Assembly (NCBI GenBank): GCA_947463775.1
Contig: CANHVD010000294.1
Location: forward strand, 1-7,132
Source of the DNA: Planctomycetaceae bacterium
GTDB taxonomy: Bacteria; Planctomycetota; Planctomycetia; Planctomycetales; Planctomycetaceae
Reading direction: 5' to 3'
DNA: 7,132 nucleotides
Of this stretch, positions 1-7,000 are shown piece by piece; within the stretch, counting starts at the first letter, position 1, and every line of letters starts with the position of its first letter. The position numbers and the translations under genes are program-made. The notes below the pieces were generated by a model. It was not told the DNA's origin, did not search any database, and saw only the letters and a program-made list of their open reading frames with translations.

Positions 1-1
1 A

Positions 2-1897
2 AAGCGATCACTGCTCGAACGACTTCGTCAGGAACTTGCCGGAGCCGCCAGCCTCGAACAGCTCGACGCACTCCGCGCGCAGATTGCGGGACTTGATGCG
101 GAAATCACGTTGCTGGAAGATCAGCGACGACAGCTTGATCGAGCAGAAGTTAGCCTGCGGGAAGTCATGGAGCGGCTCAAGGGGCGTAATCATTCGCGAG
201 TTTTCGAACTCGCTTCTTTGTACGCTCAACGACTGAGTCTGGGTGAGGTTCACCGAGTTTCAGCGATTCAGCCGGACCGGTTGCTGTTGAATACTCTTCA
301 CTATGTCGATCCACAGACGCCGGGACAGATAAGCCAGGAATCCCGCGATGCCGTTGCATTGGCACTTCGGCTTGCGTTGATTCAGGTCCGCAGGGAAACT
401 CACGCGCATGTGCCGCTGATACTCGATGAAGTGCTGATTCCGGCTGACGAGGGGCGTCTGACGGCGGCGGTAAGATTACTGTCTGAGTTGGCTCAGGCGG
501 GGCAACAAGTGATCGTGCTGACAGGTCGAAAGGACGCTCGTGATGTGTTTGCTCGATTCGATGCGGATGTTCGCCCGTTTGCGTCGCGCATCGAAGTTCC
601 CGTGATCCTGGCTCCCGAGCCACCGGCTCCACTGCATGCTTATGTTGAACCTCCGGTCGAAGTGAAACGTCCCGTTGTCGAGCCGATCGTGTATCTTCAG
701 CCAGCCCCTGTCGAGACGATCGCAGCAACGCCGACAAATATTTCAACACCAACGAACTGGCTGTTTTATCTGGAAGTCGATCACGGTGTTGAGGATCTCG
801 CCGGGATTACGCTTGGTGAACTGGAAGCTCTGCGATCGGCCGGAGTGCTCACAATTGATGATTTGTTGAGCCGCACGGTTCCTCAACTGGAAGAGGCGGC
901 TCGACACAAAGGCTTCTTGCTTTCTGTCGATCGTCTCCATGCTCTTCGTGGCCAGGCCGAATTGACGACTCGCGTCCCGATGTTGCGTCGCAGTGATGCC
1001 GCGTTGCTGTTTGCATCAGGGATCACCTCGGTCGAAGATCTCAGTCGGCTCCGTCCTGAAACCATTTACGATCGAGTCAGTGATTTTCAGAGATCCGAGG
1101 CGGGAAGTCGATTTCGACGCGGTGGCCGCCTGATCGATCGTCAGCAGTCCATAAACTGGGCTCGATTTGGGCAGTTCACTCGCTCGCTCGACGATGCTCG
1201 CCACAGTCGCAGTCGCTTCTCAGTCAAATCGACTCCTCGAAGTCTGGCACATGCGGTGGTTGAAGGTGCAGTCGCTACGGCCGCTTCCCCGGAAGGTGAC
1301 CTGCGGCTTCGCAAACGCAAACGAGTTGTGGGTGACCTGAACTCTGATGAACGTCGAGCCCGCCGCGAAGCACGTCGCAAACGACAGGTGTCTCGCCAGC
1401 GTAGTGCGGAGCCCGTTGCGGCGGATGAGGAGGCTGTCCCCGCGGAACGAACCGGTGGTATGCGATTCTTTTTGAGTCGCACCAGTGAAGTGGAAAAAGC
1501 CCCTTCAATCGGGCCTCGAACCGCTCAGATGATGGAAACAATTGGCGTGCGGACGATCGAAGACCTGCTGAGTATGGCACCGGATCGACTGGCCGAGAAA
1601 CTGAATCATCGACGAATTACGTCGTCCGTGATTCAGCAGTGGCAAGCCCAGTCGCGACTGATGTGCCAGATTCCTGAACTGCGTGGCCATGACGCTCAGA
1701 TTCTGGTTGCCTGTCGAGTGACGACGCCGGAGAACCTGGCATCTCAGAAACCATCGGAACTCTTTGCGATCGTGGAGCCATTCTCAAGGACCAAAGAAGG
1801 CGAACGGATCATCCGCAATGGCCGCAAGCCTGATCTGGCTGAAGTGACAGAATGGATTCAATGGGCTGCGAATGCTCGATCCTTGAAGGCTGCTTAA
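2..1897 (+). CDS. SMC/YhaN-like ATPase C-terminal part fused to two DUF4332-like modules (5' end outside window)
   Basis: The frame is open from the left edge to the TAA at 1895-1897, giving 631 residues; the true start is upstream. The TTG at 110 is internal and not a credible start. Residues 1-75 are charged and heptad-like, suggesting a coiled coil. A signature-like stretch follows at 110-126 (ISQESRDAV, then ALALRLALI). Walker B is at 139-145 (LILDEVL, acidic pair DE). This order matches the C-terminal head of SMC, Rad50 and YhaN ATPases, whose Walker A lies at the N-terminus, here out of view. The signature glycine is replaced and the usual H-loop histidine appears as TGR at 174-176. A proline-rich linker spans about 205-252. 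Two collinear helix-hairpin-helix modules resembling DUF4332 cover about 253-399 and 488-631, separated by a linker rich in Arg and Lys (435-468). A DNA-binding or chromosome-organising role is inference. Domain calls rest on motif recognition only. Confidence 0.85.
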   Translation, partial: KRSLLERLRQELAGAASLEQLDALRAQIAGLDAEITLLEDQRRQLDRAEVSLREVMERLKGRNHSRVFELASLYAQRLSLGEVHRVSAIQPDRLLLNTLHYVDPQTPGQISQESRDAVALALRLALIQVRRETHAHVPLILDEVLIPADEGRLTAAVRLLSELAQAGQQVIVLTGRKDARDVFARFDADVRPFASRIEVPVILAPEPPAPLHAYVEPPVEVKRPVVEPIVYLQPAPVETIAATPTNISTPTNWLFYLEVDHGVEDLAGITLGELEALRSAGVLTIDDLLSRTVPQLEEAARHKGFLLSVDRLHALRGQAELTTRVPMLRRSDAALLFASGITSVEDLSRLRPETIYDRVSDFQRSEAGSRFRRGGRLIDRQQSINWARFGQFTRSLDDARHSRSRFSVKSTPRSLAHAVVEGAVATAASPEGDLRLRKRKRVVGDLNSDERRARREARRKRQVSRQRSAEPVAADEEAVPAERTGGMRFFLSRTSEVEKAPSIGPRTAQMMETIGVRTIEDLLSMAPDRLAEKLNHRRITSSVIQQWQAQSRLMCQIPELRGHDAQILVACRVTTPENLASQKPSELFAIVEPFSRTKEGERIIRNGRKPDLAEVTEWIQWAANARSLKAA

Positions 1898-1906
1898 AGA
1901 CAAATC

Positions 1907-2005
1907 GGTGTGCCTGCGTTCGCTGAGGCTCACTTGTCACACCCTACAGGAAATGTTTGAATTGGTAGGGTGTGACAAGTTCGCCCAGGCGAACGCAGGC
2001 ACACC
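1907..2005. repeat. 99-bp two-step inverted repeat between convergent genes
   Basis: The outer arms GGTGTGCCTGCGTTCGC (1907-1923) and GCGAACGCAGGCACACC (1989-2005) are perfect 17-nt reverse complements. The inner arms CTTGTCACACCCTAC (1933-1947) and GTAGGGTGTGACAAG (1965-1979) are perfect 15-nt reverse complements. They are separated by a largely unpaired 9+9-nt internal loop and closed by a 17-nt apical loop. The element starts 9 bp after the stop of the ATPase gene and ends 56 bp before the stop of the convergent exported-protein gene. It has no T-run, so it is not a textbook intrinsic terminator, but either transcript would fold into a 32-bp stem. The size and symmetry resemble a REP/BIME- or MITE-type dispersed element. 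That class assignment is inference. Confidence 0.85.
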
Positions 2006-2061
2006 AAACAGAGGAATGATCTCGGGCCAATTCCCGGGCCGCGACTGAACGGACCACGCAC

Positions 2062-2541
2062 CTACTTCTTCTTGCGTTCGATCTTGCCGAACATGTGGCC
2101 GCCCACCGGGCCGTGCTGCCAGGTTCCGGCGTATCGATCTTCATAGAAAAGCACTCTGGCAGAAAAGCCTTCGCCAAGTCCTGGCAGACTGGCATTTGTC
2201 AGCGTGACCATCGGCGTGTCGCCCGCCCATTCCATCGGCACTGTGATCGGCAGTTTCGTGTCCAGTTTGCCGTACTTGACGCGAGCGGTGAAGATCCAGA
2301 GATTGTCATTGGCCTTGGCAACGCTCTCAATCTCGTACCGCTCGGCCTTCAGAGGTTCGCCGTCTTCCTTGCCGTCGACCGTGAAGGATCCGACGAGCAC
2401 ACAGTTCTCCATAGATTTTGAGAACGCTTCTTCGCGAGCGTCTGTTTTGGATTCATCGCTGCCGTGAAGCAGGGACGAGGGCACAAGGCAGCAGGCAGCA
2501 AAGGTGAGAACCAACAAGGAACCGGCTGTAAGCTTTTTCAT
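2062..2541 (-). CDS. Small exported protein of unknown function, 159 aa
   Basis: The ATG at 2541-2539 is preceded on the minus strand by GGAG (complement of 2549-2552) with 7-nt spacing, which supports this start; the stop is TAG at 2064-2062. Residues 1-27 form a typical export signal: MKK, then a hydrophobic stretch to about residue 25. The FAAC at 14-17 is a poor lipobox, so a lipoprotein is possible but less likely than a cleaved Sec signal. The mature part has alternating hydrophobic segments (VLVGSFTV at 48-55, LWIFTARVKY at 81-90, SARVLFYEDRYAGTW at 127-141), suggesting a small beta-rich fold. It ends with a glycine-rich GPVGGHMFGKIE followed by KKK. I know no function. The WQHG and GGHMFGKIE tail feels like a family I associate with planctomycetes, but that is recollection, not a search result. 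It converges with the ATPase gene and diverges from the dehydrogenase gene. Confidence 0.82.
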   Translation of the reverse strand: MKKLTAGSLLVLTFAACCLVPSSLLHGSDESKTDAREEAFSKSMENCVLVGSFTVDGKEDGEPLKAERYEIESVAKANDNLWIFTARVKYGKLDTKLPITVPMEWAGDTPMVTLTNASLPGLGEGFSARVLFYEDRYAGTWQHGPVGGHMFGKIERKKK

Positions 2542-2761
2542 TGATTATCTCCGGGAGATGAACTGGTTTGCGCTGAACAATTGACGACTGCGACGGAACC
2601 TGTTTGACTTCGCGGCATCATACGCATTGCTTGGCGGGGCGTACATGGTTGAGCAGATCAATGTTGTCGTGCGTCGGCCCCATTCGACTGGCCGGTAAAC
2701 GTAAATGCTGCCAATACGCGATGCGACGTCTAAATGGTACGAATTGAGTGGCGTCAGTTTT
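2542..2761. other. Spacer without a convincing gene (left part of divergent region)
   Basis: This is the left part of the 376-bp gap between divergent genes, so promoters for both the exported protein (minus) and the dehydrogenase (plus) should lie somewhere in the gap. I see no good -35/-10 pair on either strand. Short open frames occur on both strands. The minus-strand one (83 codons, 2796-2545) begins with TTG inside the 15-bp repeat units and has no ribosome binding site, so I do not call it a gene. The minus-strand Shine-Dalgarno at 2549-2552 sits inside the near-palindrome ATCTCCGGGAGAT (2547-2559), whose one-base centre is too short for a hairpin. Confidence 0.6.
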
Positions 2762-2845
2762 GACCGAAAGATTAGGGACCGAAAGATTAAGGACAAGAAA
2801 GGCGATTGTTCTTCAGCTCATCTTTCGGTCCATTATTTTTCGGTC
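2762..2845. repeat. Inverted pair of tandem 15-bp units upstream of the dehydrogenase gene
   Basis: Two direct copies of GACCGAAAGATTA start at 2762 and 2777, a 15-bp period. Two copies of the reverse complement, ATCTTTCGGTC (2820-2830) and ATTTTTCGGTC (2835-2845), lie to the right with the same 15-bp period. Aligned as arms, 2762-2787 and 2820-2845 match as reverse complements at 23 of 26 positions, around a 32-nt loop (2788-2819). The transcript could form a long stem; alternatively, phased copies could be binding sites for a dimeric regulator or a mobile-element end. It ends 72 bp before the dehydrogenase ATG. The structure is read directly from sequence; its role is unknown. Confidence 0.85.
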
Positions 2846-2900
2846 GAATGCGTTTCCGCTGCGTGCGGAGTTGATTGAAGTCCCGATGTTGTGTCTCAAA

Positions 2901-2909
2901 GGAAGAGAG
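2901..2909 (+). promoter_or_regulatory. Ribosome binding site that decides the dehydrogenase start
   Basis: The purine-rich GGAAGAGAG lies 8 nt before the ATG at 2918. The upstream in-frame GTG at 2891 would add nine residues that are not part of the conserved fold, and it has no comparable site, so the ATG at 2918 is preferred. Confidence 0.65.
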
Positions 2910-2917
2910 TATTCCCC

Positions 2918-3892
2918 ATGCATATCGTTGTCACTGACTATACCTTCCCCGACCTTGGTGTTGAAGAATCACTGATCACTGCGGCTGGCTTCCAGTTGAA
3001 TGCGTGGAAGGAAAAGAAGCCTGCGGCCGAACTGCCTGCGCTGGTTTCCGAGGCGGACGCAGTGATCACACAGTTTGCTCCCGTGAATGCCGAAGTTATT
3101 CGATCGATGAAACGGGCAAAGGTCATTGTTCGCTATGGAATTGGCGTCGACAATGTTGATCTGGCCGTTGCAAAGGAATGCGGGATCCCTGTTTGTAATG
3201 TCCCGGATTACTGCATCGACGAAGTCGCCGATCATACGCTCGCTTTTCTGCTCGGGACGACTCGCCAGGTTGCGAGCAGCTCCAACTATGTCAAAGGCGG
3301 ACGCTGGGGATTGGCGACTCCCTTGGATCGCATTCAGGTGCTCAAGAATATGACGGTCGGAGTTGTGGGCTTCGGTCGAATCGGGCGAGAAGTGGTTTCG
3401 CGATTGCGGGCCTTTAAGTGCCGAATCCTCGTGAGCGACCCAATCGCTGCTGCGGCCGACATTACAGCCGCCGGAGCTGTTCCGGTCAGTCTGAGTGAAC
3501 TGCTGGCTCAGTCCGATGCGATTACATTGCACTGCCCATCGACCGCTGAAACTCGCGGCATGCTCAATTCTGAATCCCTCGCACTCACCAAGCCCGGCGT
3601 CATCGTGATCAACCTGGCTCGTGGAGATCTGATCGATCCCGCCGCGCTGACAGCCAGTCTGCAGTCCGGACATGTCTCTGCCGCCGCGTTGGACGTCTTT
3701 AATCCGGAACCTATTCCGACCGATCATCCGATTCTAAAAATGGACAATGTCATCGTTGCATCGCACATTGCTTCCGTCAGCGTAACGGCGGTTCGAAAGT
3801 TGCGAGAAACAGCCGCGAACCTCGCCATTATGGCCATTAAAGGTCAGCCGTTGCCAAACGTTGTGAACGGAGTGACAAAGGCCCGGAGCTGA
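2918..3892 (+). CDS. D-isomer specific 2-hydroxyacid dehydrogenase, CtBP/PGDH-like, 324 aa
   Basis: This is a complete NAD-dependent oxidoreductase that should interconvert a D-2-hydroxyacid and its 2-oxoacid in the cytoplasm. The N-terminal substrate-domain half includes VRYGIGVDNVDL at 71-82, the conserved segment contacting substrate and cofactor. The Rossmann domain carries GFGRIG at 151-156 (GxGxxG) and an acidic residue, D174, at the end of the second strand, which favours NAD over NADP. The family catalytic triad is present: R235 in NLARGD, E264 in NPEP and H283 in ASHIAS. The proline that commonly precedes the catalytic histidine is serine here. The length is normal for the single-module family, and there is no C-terminal ACT or serine-binding domain, so it need not be the serine-pathway SerA. 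The true substrate (phosphoglycerate, glyoxylate/hydroxypyruvate or another acid) cannot be read from sequence. No neighbouring gene indicates a pathway. Confidence 0.93.
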   Translation: MHIVVTDYTFPDLGVEESLITAAGFQLNAWKEKKPAAELPALVSEADAVITQFAPVNAEVIRSMKRAKVIVRYGIGVDNVDLAVAKECGIPVCNVPDYCIDEVADHTLAFLLGTTRQVASSSNYVKGGRWGLATPLDRIQVLKNMTVGVVGFGRIGREVVSRLRAFKCRILVSDPIAAAADITAAGAVPVSLSELLAQSDAITLHCPSTAETRGMLNSESLALTKPGVIVINLARGDLIDPAALTASLQSGHVSAAALDVFNPEPIPTDHPILKMDNVIVASHIASVSVTAVRKLRETAANLAIMAIKGQPLPNVVNGVTKARS

Positions 3893-3915
3893 CCGTCTTC
3901 TGGTCATTCTCACTC

Positions 3916-3947
3916 CGGCCATCGACCCGTTTGGAATCGTCAGGCCG
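3916..3947 (+). terminator. Possible weak transcription terminator hairpin after the dehydrogenase gene
   Basis: CGGCC (3916-3920) pairs with GGCCG (3943-3947), and CGA (3923-3925) can pair with TCG (3938-3940) inside it. It lies 24 nt after the stop codon, the expected place for a terminator. It is not followed by a T-run (ACAAGTTATTG), so an intrinsic terminator is doubtful. Confidence 0.25.
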
Positions 3948-3963
3948 ACAAGTTATTGCCGGA

Positions 3964-4011
3964 ATCATGGGCTCATGATGGGTAATCTTGAATCTTTCGA
4001 AATCCCATGAG
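3964..4011 (+). promoter_or_regulatory. Two overlapping, mutually exclusive small hairpins in the kinase leader
   Basis: ATCATG (3964-3969) pairs perfectly with CATGAT (3974-3979) around a 4-nt loop. Alternatively, CTCATG (3972-3977) pairs with CATGAG (4006-4011), with two further G-C pairs possible. Both use the CATG at 3974-3977, so only one can form at a time. This geometry recalls a conformational switch, but the stems are 6 bp and CATG is self-complementary, so chance is a serious alternative. Confidence 0.25.
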
Positions 4012-4033
4012 GCGCGGCGGAGGGGTTTGACGC

Positions 4034-4065
4034 ATCTCCTTGAGAAGTTCATTCTTTCAGGAGAT
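4034..4065 (+). promoter_or_regulatory. Hairpin covering the kinase Shine-Dalgarno
   Basis: ATCTCCT at 4034-4040 is the exact reverse complement of AGGAGAT at 4059-4065, and AGGAG within the latter is the ribosome binding site, 6 nt before the ATG at 4071. Four further pairs (4042-4045 with 4055-4058, one of them G-U) can stack inside across a one-base bulge. If the hairpin forms in the mRNA it would hide the ribosome binding site and lower translation of the kinase. The strong site itself fixes 4071 as the start; the next in-frame ATG (4113) lacks one. Confidence 0.5.
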
Positions 4066-4070
4066 CACCC

Positions 4071-7000
4071 ATGTCCCCATCGCAAGATTCCGCGTTCCCG
4101 GAGCCTGATTCCATGACCGTCGACCCTGCCAATTTGGGAAGTGTCGATCCGTTATCGATCGAAGGCATCTTTCTCGTTGCGCTGAGCAAATCCGGCGCGG
4201 AGCGGGAGGCTTTTCTCAGTGTGCAGTGTGTGGATGCATCGCAGCGGCAGAGAGTGGAAGCGTTGCTGCTGGCTTATGAGCAGGCCGGTAACTTCCTTCA
4301 GAAGCCTGCCGTCGCAGCGGAGGCGACTCCGATTGGCCAATATCTGGATCAGTGTGCTTTGCCGGGCACGTTGGGCAAACTTGGCCCTTATGAGATTCTT
4401 GAAGAGATCGGTCGCGGAGGGATGGGCGTTGTTTTCCGGGCTCATGATCCGAAGTTGCAGCGGATCGTCGCGGTGAAAGCTCTGGCTCCGGAGTTGGCGC
4501 GGCTTCCTTCATCGCGACAGCGATTCCTGCGAGAAGCTCGTGCAGCGGCCGCAGTCAGTCATCCGCACGTGGTCACAATTTTTGCCGTTGAAGGAACCGA
4601 AGAGGCGTCACTGGGGACCGAGCGAACAACGTTGCCGTATCTGGTCATGGAATGCATCGTCGGCCAGACACTGCACGACAAGATCAAGCGAGTCGGTGCG
4701 CTCAAGGTCGAAGAGATCATTCGTATTTCTCGGCAGATTGCGGAAGGGCTGACGGCGGCTCACAAGCGAGGATTGATTCATCGTGACATCAAGCCCGCCA
4801 ACATTCTGCTGGAGAACGGAGTCGAACGAGTCAAGATCACCGACTTCGGCCTGGCTCGAACCACTTCGGATGGTGGGATCACTCACACCGGCGAGATTCT
4901 GGGAACACCGCAGTGTATGTCCCCCGAACAGGCGCGAGGTGAAATCGTCGACCAGCGCAGCGACTTATTCAGCCTTGGCTGTGTGATGTATACGATGTGT
5001 ACCGGCTTCAGCCCGTTTCGTGCGGACAACATGCTGGCCGTGATGAAGAAAGTTTGCGAGACCGAGCCGCGACCAATTGCTCAGATCAATCCGAACTTGC
5101 CCGAATGGTTGTGTGAGCTGGTGCATCGGTTGCTGGAGAAGGAACCGGAACACCGAGTTCAGACAGCGGAGGGTGTGGTACGGGTGCTCGAAAGCAGAGT
5201 CGATACTTCACCTCGACATGCTGTCCAGCTACCTCCAACGCCGCCATTGGCGAGTTCGCCTGAAGAGGACGCAAAGGAAACCTGGTGGAATAGCCAACTT
5301 CCGGAGGTCGCGGCAATTTCGTTTCTGCTTGCGATGTTTCAAGGAGCCGTCTACAGAGATGTCGCAGATGTTGAGCCGTTTTATACAGGACTACTCGTTT
5401 GGGCGGCCGCTTTTCTATTTCGCATGCTTTCGAAGAGAGGTCCCTGGATCAACTGGCCGAATTTCGTTGTCAGTCTTCTCGCGATAATCCTGGGTGGGGT
5501 TTTCGGTGTATTGATCCGCCAGGGAAGAGGCGGCATGGTGTTCGGTCCGGAAGTTTTTGTCTTCGGCTCCGCAGCAATTATCTTCTGGCTGCTGCAACGG
5601 TGGTTCCCGCAGTTGTTCATTCAGAATGGGTGGGCTGATCCGCGGCAAATCGTGGCACCAATATCGCGGGCTGATGTAGCCGCGACAGCCACGGCTGGAG
5701 CCGATCGTCTGGAGCCACGGCAGCCACTTTCACTCTTGTCGTTCGTGGGCTGGATTTTCGTGGGGATTTTTTGCCTTGGATTCATCGGTGGGATTCCATT
5801 GGCGATCGCAGTGATCGTCCGCGATTTTAAGGCACAGAACGCGCAGATCCAACATGCCACGTTCGTCATCCGTACCCCCCAGGCCGAGAATCTGAAGTAT
5901 GTCACCATCAATGGCGAGCAGGCGATTCTTCAACCAGGCGGCCCCGGAGAATGGCGCATCGCAACAACGCCCGGAACTCACAGCATCTATGTTTCCTACA
6001 GCAGTGACAGCATGCTGAATCAGGAACGTTTCTTTACCACCACAGCGACAGTCTCTCAAGGACTCACAACCGTGATCACCGCCGACCCGGCCATGGTCCG
6101 CTCGCTAACACGGCCGCCGGGCGTCGAGGCACCAGCGAATGCAAATTCGACCCCCTTGTTGGCCGGCGTCACGAATGCTCCTTCAAGCCCTGCGATCCCG
6201 CTGGCCGATGCCGTCGAAGTGCTGAACGATCCGACGACAATGCCTGCCCCGCCGTTTGATCCCTTCACGGGAACAGTCCAGGGAGTGTGGATCGATGAAC
6301 CGGGCTTGCTGGTACGACTGAAGCGTTTCGATTTCGAAGGGACAGATGAGAAGGGAGAAGAGTTCTACACCAAAGCCAGGTGGGGGACGGGGACTTTCTT
6401 GCGTGCCAAAGACGACGAAAAGGTCGCGGTCAATCCCATGCAACAGGTGGGGGTCGAACTCCTGCCAGGACGCTACGGCGTACTGGTCCAGGATCTTGAC
6501 TACGGCTGGTCTCTCGACCGACGGGGAACGATCACGCTGGGATCCGGGCCGCAGTATATCCACGTCAAGCGTTCATTCGATTCACACCGACTGCGCAGTG
6601 ACGCCGCTACTCAGTTTCCGGTCCCGTTCCGCTGGGCCGGGAAGACGTATCAGATGCAAACCGCGCAGGAGGTTCAGTTCGTCAACACTCTCTTGTTATG
6701 GCTCAGCAAGGGCGATGGATCGGAAGGAATTGCGAAGGACACCGATATGCAATCGATGATTGCCGGATTCAGTGATCAGCGATTCGTGGCGGAAGCGATC
6801 GAGATCGATCCCCAGAACGGCAGCGCGCGGCTGAAGCGAGAACGTACTCTGGCCCAGATCGATATCCAGTCAGCCAACATGCATGCCGGGTTCATGTCAC
6901 CGCTCGGTCGCCTCGAATGGACGGGGCCTTATAAAACTCCTCGGGCACTGTTTGTTCCGAGGCAGGAGCTGCGGATGTTCGTCAAGGACGAACTAATGGG

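Noticed and set aside
177..752. A 191-codon minus-strand open frame opposite the ATPase gene
   Set aside because: It lies wholly inside a frame with clear domain motifs, its protein is low-complexity and has no recognisable fold, and it has no good ribosome binding site.
2021..2042. CGGG/CCCG and GGCC/GGCC pairings after the exported-protein gene as its terminator
   Set aside because: The stems are only 4 bp and mutually exclusive, with no T-run on either strand; the neighbouring 99-bp repeat is a far stronger structure.
2545..2796. An 83-codon minus-strand open frame in the divergent spacer
   Set aside because: It begins with TTG inside the phased repeat, translates the repeats as SLIFR/SLIFR, and has no ribosome binding site. 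I treat the region as non-coding, although a decayed element is possible.
2969..3727. A 252-codon minus-strand open frame opposite the dehydrogenase
   Set aside because: It is antisense to a complete, well-conserved enzyme; the long frame follows from the codon bias of the true gene.
4027..4055. TTGACG with a CATTCT 17 bp downstream as a kinase promoter
   Set aside because: The -10 match is only 3 of 6, and the start would fall almost on the Shine-Dalgarno, leaving practically no leader.
5077..5638. Plus-strand frames overlapping the kinase (5077-5487 and 5399-5638) that might suggest a frameshifted kinase
   Set aside because: The main kinase frame was followed codon by codon from 4071 to 7132 and has no stop; these frames are out of phase with it.
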